Shown here: piece by piece, positions 21,955-33,023 of the stretch
Layout of the letters: the number at the start of each line of letters is the position of its first letter
How positions within the stretch are numbered: position 1 is the first letter of the stretch
Source: Mariannaea sp. PMI_226
Taxonomy: Eukaryota; Ascomycota; Sordariomycetes; Hypocreales; Nectriaceae
Length of the DNA stretch: 64,000 bases
Assembly: GCA_024336345.1 (NCBI GenBank)
Contig: JANFOG010000007.1
Coordinates: 1,426,001-1,490,000 of the forward strand
Reading direction: 5' to 3'
Program-made: the position numbers and the translations under genes
Notes under the pieces: model-generated
Told to the model about the DNA's origin: nothing
Databases searched by the model: none
What the model saw: only the letters and a program-made list of their open reading frames with translations

Positions 21955-24711
21955 ATGGATGTCGAGCAACAAGATCCTCCGGTGACCCCTCCGTATCTTT
22001 CCCGCAGAATCCGCGCGTAAGTCAAAACTTGGGCTCTAGACTCCCCCATGGGGTCGGAGATCCGAAACTTGAGAACCGACGGTAATAGTCGATGTTAAAC
22101 GTGGCACAGATGCAAGCCGTGTCGCACCGCAAAAGTGAGGTGCTCAGGCGGCCGGCCCTGTGACCGATGTAAAAGACGCCGCGACTCATGCGTTTATCTC
22201 GCCGACGAGAACTTCGTCTCGGTTCCCGAGCGGTATCTTCGCGATTTACAGCGCAGCGCGTCTCGGTCTCAGCCTCATGATTCTCGATCTCGGCCTCAAA
22301 ATCAGCATGTATCTCAACCGCAGCAGGTGCCGACGCCGACGCCGACCTCCACCACTACGGTCTCGAGCTTGGCTACGGTCTCGGCCTCGGACTCCGCTCC
22401 GTCGTGGAAAGCTCCAACCAGCGGGCATCCACGCACAAACGTCGGTCCAAGCACGACACAAGCGCAGCAGTCAACGTCTCCAAATGTGGACTATGGCAAT
22501 GCTAATAGCCGCCAATCACGTCTGTGTTGCTCCACTGTGCCGTATTGCCAACGGTGTACTAACATCGAGACAGCCTGCACCGCGCCCGAGGCAAACATTG
22601 CCACCCAAAACTCGTCTGGCCCATCGAATATCCGGCTTGTTGGGAAGGAGATTGCCTATGTGCAAGGCTCTGACGATCGTCGCCTTTGTATGCTTCCCTG
22701 ATCCATTGGCTATCTTAACTTCTGAGTTAGACGCAAGTGATACTCTCAAGGGGTTAACATGGCCTAAGGCGCGGGTCGCTAATATTGAGAACATTACAGT
22801 GTTTCTTGGCCCAACATCAACCTGGACCTTTTGTCGAAGGGCGTTTACCTTGCTAGAAAATGCTCCAAACTCTCCTGACACGCCGCGGGCACCATTGAAT
22901 TTGGATGGTGCAGCTTTTCGCCTTCGATGGCAGTCGAAACCGTCTGCAGATGCAAGTGACTTGGCAAAACTACCGGCATTAGACTATGCACTTTTCGTAT
23001 ACAATACTGTCAAGTTTCGTCTGGGCGAGCTTTTTTGTATAGTTGACGAGGCAAGGTTCTTTCGCGTCTTTGACGAATTCCACAAGCAGCCATTACCAAC
23101 AGCGCAAACGCATAATCTATGGTTTGTTGAGTACCTATTAATCCTTGCATTTGGGAAAGCATTTATGTCTTCTCCCAGCTTGACACCAGACTCTCCTCCT
23201 GTTCCACCAGGGTCTGATCTCGCCGCTCGAGCTCTATCATTGCTTCCAGATGTTGCTTTTCTTCAAGACGATCGCCCTGCTCTGCTGGCGATTGAAGTCT
23301 TGTCGCTGGCCGCGTTGTACTTTCATGCAATTGACATGAGGTCTCCCGCTTATCAATACGTCGGTCTACTTTTAGCTCCCAGTCTTTACGTCCCATAAGC
23401 TAACTTCATTTTTGTCCAATAAAGATTGGTCAGGCGCTTCGTCTCTCACTGCATGATGGGCTTCACTGCCGCGTCTCAGATGAAGTTGTTGGTCCAGATC
23501 TTGCCGCCCGTTGCAGTAATACATGGTGGGCAATGTATGTTCTTGACCAAGAGATCACGGCCGGGTTGGGTTGTCCGCCTGCAGTACCTCAAAATAGCAT
23601 CACCGCGCCACTTCCAGTGGTATTCTCGTCCTCCGTGTCTGCAAAGGCTCTGACCCTACGGACACGTTTGTCTCGGCTTGTATCGAGCATTTCCAACTGT
23701 ATAGGCCATTGATCTGTTACCAATGTTACTGAGTTACTAATCACTGCTTTCATCATAGTCAGCTGCGGCTTCGACGACGATCCGGCCCAAGACTTCGTCA
23801 AAAATACCACAGCCGTGCTGCATAGCCTTGCAGAGCTGTCTCGCGACTTGGACGAGGTCACATCCTCTTTCAAAGCTGGAGGGGGGGAGTTGCCACAGAT
23901 GTTCTACAATATTACGATCTCCCACCACCATGTTCGTATCTACGGTTCCGTGTCACTTGTTAACGCTGACCGTTTGATCTGCAGTGTATCGTACTTGCGA
24001 CTCGGCCACTGGTCATGTGGCTTCTCTTCCGTAGCATTTCATCTAGCCAACCTAACGCTGGGTGGCGAGCTGGTCCGATCGCAACCCTGCTTGAAACGTC
24101 GGTACGATCTGCAACAACTATGCTGCTGATGCTCATGGATTTAGCAGGGCGTGATATGCTTGGTTTGTTATTCTGTCACCATTTATTAATATCAATCAGC
24201 AATTACTAATAGCACCTATGCAGAAACCTTTTTACAGTCACAGTTGGAATATGCCTTCTCTTCAGCCATGTTGCTCTCTATTCTATCCGTATTCTTGCCG
24301 GTATATGTTCCAAGCCAAGAATGGCGTCAAGCAGTTTCCATCGTATTTGAAAAGATGGCCATGAAAGGGAACGTCGTCGTGGGACTGCGTAGGGCTGAGT
24401 TGGAACACCTCGAAACACTCCTAGAACCACATCGACACATCTTGTCACTCGCGGCTCAATCAGAGAGTAATCAGCAGACTGGGCCAAACGACCCTAGAGC
24501 ACAAGCGTTTCAAGATTTCGTCGCAAGCCATGTAAATGGTGGGCTGGAGCAGAATACAGGTATTAATGGCTGGAATGATTCACATGGAGAGTTTGACCTT
24601 TTTGCCACCGACGCGGCTGATATTTTGGCCCTTGCGCAAGAATTTGAGCAAGGAGATCTTTCAACTTCATTTATATTTGATTTGCCTGGACCGGATCATG
24701 TTCTTCAATAA
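21955..24711 (+). CDS. Zn2Cys6 transcription factor with fungal-specific TF domain
   Basis: Seven exons: 21955-22016, 22110-22687, 22731-23359, 23425-23698, 23759-23931, 23985-24162 and 24224-24711. They give 794 codons in phase. The binuclear zinc cluster is at residues 22-48 with spacing C-x2-C-x6-C-x5-C-x2-C-x6-C (CKPCRTAKVRC, then CDRCKRRRDSC). A Pro/Ser/Thr-rich linker follows. The middle homology domain includes YQYIGQALRLSLHDGLH and WWAMYVLDQEI, then HHCIVLATRPLV. The donor at 23360 (GTCGGT) is not consensus but is required by phase and by the family pattern. It is a nuclear regulator, probably of the divergent monooxygenase and perhaps of the permease/SDR/oxidase genes to the right. 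Confidence 0.88.
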
Positions 24712-25106
24712 TTGCAAATACCAAAAACAAACCCAAAAACAGTTGTAATCCACTTAACGACTACTGCAACATCGTGATGTATCTGAGTTGCATCTCTAGC
24801 TCAAGGATATCTGTCAAAATATTCGTTTAAGTGCTCCCGTAAACCGTGGTCATGCTAGAGCAGAAGACCACTCTCGATTTATGAGAAGCTGTCATAATTC
24901 CCTAGTATAGTTCTCGTAAACTGTAATTTGCAATTTATTTCCACCTTACAAGTTCGCCGTATACATTGATTCCACAGACCTTGTCCTAGACTCGTAGTAC
25001 GTTAATATTGCATACGCGCCATGGATGTATTTGTATGGTATCCATCATTTGCCAACTATCTCAATATAGTATTACAATACATAGCGTCAAGAAAGACCCT
25101 AAATCT
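24712..25106. other. Intergenic region between convergent 3' ends
   Basis: No coding signal. It separates the convergent ends of the regulator and the permease. Confidence 0.5.
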
Positions 25107-27060
25107 TCATACTGCTCCAGCTTTATTGCGCTTGAACCGGAATGTTTGTGTCATTTCTTGCCAAAATGTAGTTGGGGCATCCCTTTCCATTGCTTCATAT
25201 GCGTCAATTGCCGGACATTCCCAAACCAAGTCAACTGTCAACGGATCTTTGACACTCGTACGTTTCCAAATTTTCCAAAAAAAGAATAATATGATTGACA
25301 GAATAGCCATTGAGTAGCAGCCAAAGAAGGATTCGACGTCGAAGGGCTTGAGTGCCGTATAGCCAAAAGTTCCGATAACGAAGATGAAGAAGCAGATGGA
25401 AATGTAGCCGGCTGAAGCAATGTTAGAAACCCAATCATCATGAGATTAAAAATATGTGTACTTACAGTATGGCTGGAACCACCCACAGTAGGGCAAAGTA
25501 TTGCGGTCGACATTCTGTGCTTTGATGGCACGATGAAAGAACACGTAGGTCACCGACATGACCAAATAGTTGATGAAAGCTCCACCAGTGACCTTATGAT
25601 GTATAAGTTATTGTATACCGCATGCGTGGGATATGCTAACGAACCAGATTTACAAGGATGCTCAACGCGCGAGAAGATTCCTTGCCTTGTTGCAAGAACG
25701 AAAGGCACGCAAAAGCCATGGTCAAAGCCAGACTGTAGATTGGGACGCCTTGCTTAGTACACTTCTTGAAAATCGCCGGCGCCCGACCTTCAAGCGCCAA
25801 GCTGTACAGACTTCGGGATGTGCAGTACACGTATGAGTTTCCGGCTGAGAATATGGATGTAATCAGAAGCGCATTCACAATGTTCGGGAACACAGAAACC
25901 TGATATAATGTCAGTTACGGCCAACTCTGTCGAACAGACGAAGGACGAACTTACGTTGAGATTCTTCATGGCAATCACATAAGGTGAGGCTGCTGCGGTT
26001 CCGCCTCCGCTTCCGGTTCCAATCAAGATGCTGACTAGAGTTGGGTCGTTGTAGGGAATCACAATGCCAACAGCAAGGGCGCTGCAAACGAAAAAGACGA
26101 GAAAGCGGAAATAGATGGTCTTGTATGCAGCTTTGATATACTTCCGGGGATGCTTTGACTCGGCTGCAACCAGGGAGACGTATTCTGGCCCAACTACACA
26201 AAATGATGCAATCCATAAGGCAGACAGAAAGCCTTCCCACTGGCCAAGAGAGCCTGTGGAGCGGAATTCCTGTAAAAGGATAGTTAGCGAGTGTTGCTTC
26301 ATATACGGTGAGGAACAAGCTCGGGACTCACTGCAAATGCGCCAGGGTTATTCCAATAGCGAAACCCGTACGCATCATGATGTGGGTTACCTCCAACCAT
26401 GGTAATAAAGGTGAAGAGGAACAACGATATTAGTAGGATCACTTTGCCACTGGATAGCCAAAATTCCGCCTCGCCGTATGCGTTGACCACAAGGCAGTTG
26501 ATGAGGGTGTAGAGGATGATGCAACCGAGACACATGGTCCAGATGGGCACATCTTCACTCCAATACCGAACGACAATCGCCAAGGCACTTATTTCGAACG
26601 GTATAACAAGTGCCTCGTATATGAAGTAGTTCCATCCTGCCATGAATCCGAATGCGTCATCGACAAAATGCCCGGCAAGGCGGATAAAACCACCAGCAAC
26701 GGGATATTGAGTTACCATCTCAGCCATACCATTGTTGACCAAGGCAACAAAGAGGCAGTAAACTAAAAAGGCAAGCAAAAGGCTTCCTGGCCCTCCCGAA
26801 TGAAGACCACTTCCAATACTGATAAACAGCCCTGTACCAATGGAGCCCCCTGCAGAAGTCCGTCAGCAATAAATTCAGTTACATTGTGGAAATTTTGGTC
26901 TTTACATACCAATGGCAATGAGCTGAACTTGGCGATTGCTAAGGCGACGCAACAGTTGATCCGTTTGCATCATACTTCCCTGAGCCACGGACTGTTGGTG
27001 AGCAAGGGTGCCACCCTTGCCTTCCGAGTTGCTGTTTTCATAGTCGTCCATGTCGGTCAT
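25107..27060 (-). CDS. Amino-acid permease (fungal AAT/YAT family)
   Basis: Six exons on the reverse strand: 27060-26910, 26849-26332, 26269-25955, 25899-25645, 25592-25466 and 25411-25107. They give 557 codons in phase. Plasma-membrane proton-coupled amino-acid uptake. The first transmembrane signature is RQVQLIAIGGSIGTGLFIS, followed by about twelve hydrophobic segments. Other family blocks include SFCVVGPEYVSLVAAESKHP, SAGNSYVYCTSRSLYSLALE and CGWFQPY. The cytoplasmic tail (WECPAIDAYE) is normal. It is divergent from an SDR gene over about 515 bases. Two genes away lies a fructosyl-amine/sarcosine-oxidase-like enzyme, so a modified amino acid is a reasonable cargo, but that is inference. 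Confidence 0.9.
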
Positions 27061-27575
27061 CTTGGATATTCAGAAATGAGACTGGTAGATTAACAATTGA
27101 AATTGTCGACGAATTTCAAATCCCGAGCGGGAGGGCGAGGTAGAAATAGGCTCGTCAACCCATACATATCTGTCGTTGGACGTTCTTTACCCCGGATTGT
27201 TAGACTAGTCTCGAACGAACGTGGCTTGGATTTTGCGGAGTAAAGTCCGGGGGTGGCTTTTGCCCTGACAAGATCTATCGTTGCCCGTGGCCCACGAGTC
27301 ATGTCCCTGGTTCGTGTTGAATGACATAGTCATCGCAACCATCGATTTGTATCAGAGTGGGGGTGTTCGGCTCGGGGTCCGAGGCGACCAGGCCTCGCCT
27401 TCAAAGTACAATAAGTATTATGATATGCTATTGCCCTTGTTTACCCTCTCGCTCTCTATAAGCAGCATCAACTTGGAGTATCGAAATCTCTAAATTGAGC
27501 CCGCCAACACTCCCAATCTATTCCAACAGGTCCCAGAAAGCTTCACACCACATCTCCCCTGGAACACAAGCATAC
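27061..27575. promoter_or_regulatory. Divergent promoter, permease / SDR
   Basis: Shared upstream region of 515 bases. It contains CTCGG-GGT-CCGAG at 27371-27383, an inverted CGG-N3-CCG arrangement of the kind bound by Zn2Cys6 proteins. Confidence 0.45.
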
Positions 27576-28518
27576 ATGGCTTCACTCGAAGGCAAGGTTG
27601 TGGGTATTATTACTCCAAATTCTCGACATATTGAACGCTAATCGTTCTTGAGGTTGCCGTCACCGGCGCTGCAAGTGGTATGGGCCTTGCGACTGCTCAG
27701 CTTTTGGCAGAACGAGGTGCCTACCTCTCTCTAGCTGACTTGAACGACACAGCACTGAGAGCGGCCCTCGAGTCGTTACCAGGAGGTGCAGACAGGCACT
27801 TTGCTATGCCCGTAGATGTCCGGAGCAGTGCCTCTGTTGATGAGTGGATTGACAAAACTGTGCAAAAGTTCGACAGGCTTGACGGAGCCGTAAATATGGC
27901 TGGTGTCCTCGGACCTTCGAGTCCAGTCACTGGCATTACTGATGACCAGATGGACTTTGTCATGTCCGTCAACTTGAATGGCGTTTTCAATTGCCTGCGC
28001 GCCCAACTTAGAGTCATGGACAGCGGGAGTATTGTGAGACACAATCCACGACGCATCTACTTCGAGAACAGTGCTAATTCATATGTTTACAGGTTTCTGC
28101 TGCCAGCACCTTTGGCCAAATAAGCATGCCGAATTGTGCCGCATATTGCGCTAGCAAAGCGGCCGTGATTGCCTTGTCAAAATCGGCAGCCAAGGAATCT
28201 AAGCGCGTCCGCATCAATTGTGTTGCTCCAGGTAAATTCATCCAAAAACTAGCGAAATTCGAAACCAATGAGCACATCGTCAAGACTTGGCGAGGTAGGA
28301 GTAAGATTGCTGACTAGTGTCTGTGAAAAGGAACCGTTTATACCCCCATGTCTGCGGACCATGATCCGAAGCGTGTAGAGAGTGGAGTCATGGCAAACGC
28401 GCAGAAGAGGTTGGGCGCCGCAAGTGAGGTGGCAAAGGTGATTGGATTCTTAATTAGTAACGAGGCCAGCTTTGTGACTGGTGCTGTCTACAACGTTGAT
28501 GGCGGTTGGATATACTAA
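27576..28518 (+). CDS. Short-chain dehydrogenase/reductase (classical SDR)
   Basis: Exons 27576-27599, 27653-28033, 28093-28231 and 28331-28518 encode 243 residues. NAD(P)-dependent oxidoreductase. The cofactor-binding motif TGAASGMG is near residue 13, MAGVLG sits in place of the usual NAG, and the catalytic Tyr-Lys pair is AYCASKAA. The C-terminus has the usual GAVYNVDGGW. The catalytic Ser is most likely in VSAASTF, directly after an exon junction. The tiny first exon (8 codons) is typical of fungal SDR genes. It is adjacent to and divergent from the permease. The substrate cannot be told. Confidence 0.85.
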
Positions 28519-29050
28519 ATATTGACGAGGGGAGTTCTGACTATCATGGCTTCTTCACATATTTCATATCTTCTCTTGATAGTAAGAAAAATGAAATTAT
28601 CTTTCTAATTTTCATTCTTATTCATATGTAGCCTTCTATGCCTGATTCATCCGTATTACGTATCTGCGTGCAGGGGTTTAACATACCGCAGATTGTGCCG
28701 CGTCCCACCTTTGACTGCCTATGAGAGCGAGTATTGCCATCATAATGTGAACTCGGTCAGCTTTTTAATTCACCTTAAGAAATAGGCTCTCTACAGCACT
28801 ATTGGTTCCGGCTTTCCTACTCTCAATTCGCATGATGTATGCTTATCATATATTACCATTGCCTAATTCTGCAATAAAAAGTTGATCTAGGATTAGACAG
28901 ATTCCAACTTGTCATTCACAATACACCGATGGAAGGATGGCCAATGCACATGTAGGTATACCACTTGGAGGTCATAATTGCATTGTATAGAGAAGATTAA
29001 GTGAAGAAAGACTGCCTGTACTGACCCATTCCAGATTAATATACCTAAAA
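28519..29050. other. Intergenic region between convergent 3' ends
   Basis: No ORF or repeat of note. It separates the SDR (+) and the flavin oxidase (-). Confidence 0.5.
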
Positions 29051-30427
29051 CTAAAGTCTAGCAGAGATCACGGTATGCCGTGACTCAATTTCTTCATTCA
29101 ACTCACCCCCTTGCCCAATTCTCCAACTCACATTGTCTCCCCAGCTCGACATGGCGTCGTCTTGCTTCTTCCACTGCCAGCGCGATTCACTCTGCTGCCC
29201 CTTTTCCAGTAGATCAAGCACAAATTTGCCAAAAATGGGCATCATTTTGAAACCATGCCCAGAATCACCAGCTAGGACAATAACTGACTTTCCAGAGCCT
29301 GGAACAAAGTCAACACAGTAATCCGAACTCTCAGTGTCAGAAAACCAGCACATCTTCTTGTCCACGAACGGTCTATCCGCCATCCAGGGAAATGTTTCTC
29401 TCAAAAGCTGTCGCAATTTAACTTCGTCCCCTTTTGGGATGAAGTCTGGAGGGACCGACCCATCAAATGGAGGTAGAGATACTCCCATGCTGTTGGTGTT
29501 TGTGTACCCTGTACCGAGGGGGCATAACTTGAAAAGTCCCGTGCACGGATCTGGTTCAAAGAAAAAGCCCAAATCACGGATATTAGTTGTTGGGATGCCA
29601 CGAAGCAGGTCGCATTCTTCTTTGGTCAACTGTACGTGGGCGACCGACCAGCATCTGGCAACAGAAGACTTGGCAAGGTCCGGGATTATTGAAGCACCGT
29701 AAGCACCAAGCGCAGAGATGATTAGATCGGCTTCATGTGTCCTCCCGTCCGCCGTCACAACTTGAGTAGCCAAGCCGCTGGGGAGGTAACTCAACCGGAT
29801 GACTCTACCAGCTTGCTCACCCAGAATGGACTTGACACCACGAGCAGAGACGTATTGCCAAATACCTTTCATCGCATCTGAAGAGTGAGCATAACCAGCG
29901 AGTCGATTGAAGTAGCCCTTGAACCCAGTCAATGGACCAGAGTACTGCCAAGTGTACTCCCTGAAATCATCAGCGTTGTTAAGTCTTTGGATGCCAGGTG
30001 CAAACACAGGATTGTGTTCGATTGAATTTAGCGCCTTCTCCATATGCGTAATAGCTTTTTCTGGGGCTTTTCCAGTTGTTGCTACTACATACCCCGTCTG
30101 GTGGTAATAAGGAGCGAATAGAGGTGTTTTCCATCCTTGAATTGCATCCTGTACACCAAGGCTGTTAGATTCCTCTGGACGTGAGGTTGAGGCGAGGGAA
30201 GGGCAGCTAAGTGGCCGTACCAATGCGAGTTTTGAATAAAAATCATCTTCATATTCGGCTCTCACAATTTTATTGAGATCATAAGCCGCTGAGAAACGAG
30301 ATGGGATGGTCTCAGCACGTTCTAAGATGGTGATGTCTGTATACCCCACCAATACCAAATGGAGCGCTGTGGACAGCCCCCAAGCTCCACCACCGAGGAT
30401 GATAACGCGAGACTGCTTGGACGACAT
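29051..30427 (-). CDS. FAD amine oxidase, fructosyl-amino-acid oxidase / sarcosine oxidase group
   Basis: The frame is open from 30427 to 29051. A 72-base in-frame intron (30220-30149, GTACGG...TGTACAG) is likely, because removing it gives KLALDAIQGWKTPLF, the expected family sequence; the protein is then about 434 residues. Motifs: the FAD dinucleotide fold GGGAWGLSTALHL at about 12, the substrate region, KMCWFSDTESSDYCVDF (the Cys is the usual site of covalent flavin attachment), and GDSGHGFKMMPIFG near the end. Such enzymes oxidise glycated or N-methyl amino acids with O2, often in peroxisomes. The C-terminal residues SARL resemble a weak PTS1-like end. The nearby permease fits uptake of such a substrate. 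Confidence 0.85.
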   Translation of the reverse strand: MSSKQSRVIILGGGAWGLSTALHLVLVGYTDITILERAETIPSRFSAAYDLNKIVRAEYEDDFYSKLALVRPLSCPSLASTSRPEESNSLGVQDAIQGWKTPLFAPYYHQTGYVVATTGKAPEKAITHMEKALNSIEHNPVFAPGIQRLNNADDFREYTWQYSGPLTGFKGYFNRLAGYAHSSDAMKGIWQYVSARGVKSILGEQAGRVIRLSYLPSGLATQVVTADGRTHEADLIISALGAYGASIIPDLAKSSVARCWSVAHVQLTKEECDLLRGIPTTNIRDLGFFFEPDPCTGLFKLCPLGTGYTNTNSMGVSLPPFDGSVPPDFIPKGDEVKLRQLLRETFPWMADRPFVDKKMCWFSDTESSDYCVDFVPGSGKSVIVLAGDSGHGFKMMPIFGKFVLDLLEKGQQSESRWQWKKQDDAMSSWGDNVSWRIGQGGELNEEIESRHTVISARL

Positions 30428-31145
30428 GAGTAATTCGCTTGAGATAAGGATTTTATGCTATTTCCATTCGTTTTCTCTTCTTCTGGCCTAAGGAATTCAT
30501 ACTGTTAAGTAGTCCCCATGTAAATGATTCAGACATGGCATTGCACTACACTGGTCTAGCCAGCACGCACTGCATCGGAGCTAGTTCCGTTAGAACTCCG
30601 AAGGCGTTGCGCCACTGACATCTTAAGCGTCGGAGCCAAGACCGAAGGATGGTTACCAATTTGCGGCACCCAACCAGAAAATTTGAGCGTTTGTGCCTGA
30701 GAAGCGGCTACGTTACTCAGGTACAGTAAATTTGTACCAATTTAACGCTCTGGTTTCCCCGTGAATCAATTTCTTTTTATCATATCTATGTCCAGCCCAT
30801 CTGACGAAGGACAATGGCTCCGCGCTGTCATCATCACACTAACCAATGGGATGTACTGGCAAATGGTGAATAATGCGAAACGCACTTCGTACCCATAATC
30901 GTCTCAAAATGTGTTTGAAAATGATGCTCCCCTAAACTTTGGATAAATTGCTAGCAAGAACTGGTTTCATTGCATCGCAAGACAGCCCGCAAAATAGTTA
31001 TATTACTAGAAATCGGCCAGGGTGCCAGTGCTTCAGAATTACAGTAAAAGACATACAGTAAGAGCTATATCTACTTGACTGCCTATATTAGTAACTATAA
31101 CTAAAACTCCATCTACGCTTGCCAAGATAAACTTACTGAAAGCTT
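30428..31145. other. Intergenic region, no gene seen
   Basis: This is the upstream region of the flavin oxidase and the 3' flank of the first Cys-rich secreted gene. No coding signal was found. Confidence 0.5.
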
Positions 31146-31436
31146 TCAACAGCCGGAGCCACATGACCAATGGTGGTCAGAGCAGCCACCGAACCCCCTC
31201 GTCTTCTTGCACGTCACCCGGTTCGTTGCCACAGCCGAACAACTATATCCAGCATTCTGGAGGGCAGCAAGAAAGTCATCGCGAGCATCCTTCGTCGGGT
31301 ATGAGTCGCACGCATTGGTACATTTATAGTTACAGGTCGAGCCTGCACTGGTTGTGGCTGTACAGGTCTTTTTGCAGGCTTCAACGCTAGCCACAGCGGC
31401 CAGGGCGTAGATAATGTAGTAGAAGGCGTTGACCAT
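31146..31436 (-). CDS. Small secreted cysteine-rich protein, paralogue A
   Basis: One coding exon of 96 residues from the ATG at 31436. Signal peptide 1-20 (YIIYALAAVASVEA), then a mature domain with ten cysteines: C-x3-C, C-x3-C-x3-C, GYSC, VTC, FGGC, and the end HWSCGSGC. It is clearly paralogous to the plus-strand gene at 32736-33023 over its whole length, including the exact C-terminal CGSGC. A 5'-UTR intron (31511-31447, GTAAGACCAGC...CTAG) matches the one in the paralogue. This is an effector- or defence-type secreted protein; I could not match it to a named family. Confidence 0.8.
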   Translation of the reverse strand: MVNAFYYIIYALAAVASVEACKKTCTATTSAGSTCNYKCTNACDSYPTKDARDDFLAALQNAGYSCSAVATNRVTCKKTRGFGGCSDHHWSCGSGC

Positions 31437-31446
31437 TGTGATGAAT

Positions 31447-31511
31447 CTAGGCAGTGGCCTGTGAGCAGGCTATGCGTATGACATGGGCATAGCTGAGAAA
31501 GCTGGTCTTAC
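31447..31511 (-). other. 5'-UTR intron of paralogue A
   Basis: GTAAGACCAGC donor side and GCCACTGCCTAG acceptor side, ending 10 bases before the ATG. The same layout and similar sequence occur before paralogue B. Confidence 0.6.
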
Positions 31512-32656
31512 TTTATTATTCGGGATGCGATCCAGGTGTCACTAGGCGTTCATCTGGAGTGGTGATATTTCTTTACCCGTCATAGTGCGAAGGAGATGGT
31601 AGATGGTATTTATGTACTCTGGAAACCAGTGACCTGCGAACGGTCAGACTCAGACCTCGAAGTCGGCCTCGTCGTTTGTGAACTGTCGCCCGACCCGCAA
31701 GGTTCCCAAATCCCAGCTTCGCTAGGGCATGACAAAGTAAGACGGGAATGAGGTTATACTACTCTACCGCCCATCAATCTTACATTTTCGGAACCTCCGC
31801 TCCCACAAATAGCAGGTAGTATATTCCGCGCCAATCGGCCCAATCCTTCGTTGGTACTGCATGAGGCGCACACTTGGCCGCGGCACTGGTAAGATGCGAG
31901 GGCGAATAATAAGAGGACAAGATCGTTACCTGCGGCTTGTTGTTCGAACTCGGTGTCATGTGCCGTGGCGATCCTCGATCTTCCATCGCGATCTGTTATA
32001 GTGAGTTCTCCACACCACAGAATAGGAAGGTGGACATATCCCAAGTTGGGTTGCCTCCGTGATGAAAGTACCAGGTTAGGGTAGACAGGGTAACATTAAA
32101 CACAAGCTTATTTTCAAATTGAAAAACCTTGCAATCAAGAAGCAGTCAGCAAGGGCAAATATTTAGTCCGATGAAACCATGGACTACAGGGAAAGCGGGT
32201 CTGTTTGGTATTGAGAATTCGTTTCAAGGTATTCAACATAGGCCGTCGGAACTCGGTTCGTTAGGATGATCTTGTCCTCGTTGAATACGAGTATACGAAA
32301 TGAAATGGTTTCGGTCCATTGAATAACACATCTCATTGGCGACTTGAAGAGCCGATTTGCTAAAATGTAACCTTAACGGGCCGAAGATGATACTCTCCTC
32401 CGTCTTACCTCCTCATGATAAGGGAAGCTGGAAAACAAGGTAGTCAGGTAACAACAAGCCGACCAGCCTGACTTCAATGTGGCATGCATTAGATAGGTTA
32501 AAGCACTCAACACCCCACAGACCAAGTTCCCTGGGTATATAAACACCCTCTTCTCTGCGTTTGGACTTGTGGAATCATCACAACTCGCCCCCATCCAACT
32601 TGAGACCTGGATTAAGCAACAACTGATACAAGATCGAATTCATCTCCAATAAGCAA
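31512..32656. promoter_or_regulatory. Divergent promoter region of the two Cys-rich paralogues
   Basis: About 1.1 kb between the two diverging genes. A TATATAAACACCC box at about 32535 serves paralogue B. A minus-strand ORF (32044-31754) with several Cys is open but has no supported start or family, and I do not call it a gene. Confidence 0.5.
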
Positions 32657-32725
32657 GTAAGACTAGCCTTCTTATCTACCTCTGTGTCATATACATGGCT
32701 TGCTCACATGCCACTGTTCCTCTAG
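32657..32725 (+). other. 5'-UTR intron of paralogue B
   Basis: GTAAGACTAGC donor side and GCCACTGTTCCTCTAG acceptor side, ending 10 bases before the ATG at 32736. Its match to the intron of paralogue A shows it predates the duplication. Confidence 0.6.
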
Positions 32726-32735
32726 ACTTATCACA

Positions 32736-33023
32736 ATGGTCAACCTACACTACATTGTCTATGCTCTGGCCACCGTGGCCGGTGTTCAGGCCTGCAAAAG
32801 GACCTGCTCTGCTACCAGTGATACTGGTACCACTTGCACCTACAATTGCACAAAGATGTGTTCTAGCCTGCCGGCGACTGAAGCCCGCGACACTTTTTTG
32901 GCTGCCCTTCAGTCGGCTGGATATTCCTGCTCCGCCAAGGGAACCAGGGGTGTTACTTGCAAGAAGAATGCTAGGTTTGGAAGCTGCTATGACCATTACT
33001 GGTCTTGCGGATCTGGCTGTTAA
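32736..33023 (+). CDS. Small secreted cysteine-rich protein, paralogue B
   Basis: 95 residues. The ATG at 32736 was chosen over an upstream in-frame ATG at 32700 because it gives a signal peptide aligned with paralogue A (MVNLHYIVYALATVAGVQA) and because 32700 lies inside the UTR intron. Ten cysteines fall at the same positions as in paralogue A, with shared blocks such as FLAALQ-AGYSCSA, VTCKK and the end WSCGSGC. Differences are spread over the mature part, so the copies have diverged for some time. Secreted, probably disulphide-stabilised, function unknown. Confidence 0.82.
   Translation: MVNLHYIVYALATVAGVQACKRTCSATSDTGTTCTYNCTKMCSSLPATEARDTFLAALQSAGYSCSAKGTRGVTCKKNARFGSCYDHYWSCGSGC

Noticed and set aside
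31754..32044. Minus-strand ORF with several Cys between the secreted paralogues
   Set aside because: It does not align with the paralogues, has no signal peptide, and two frames are equally open.
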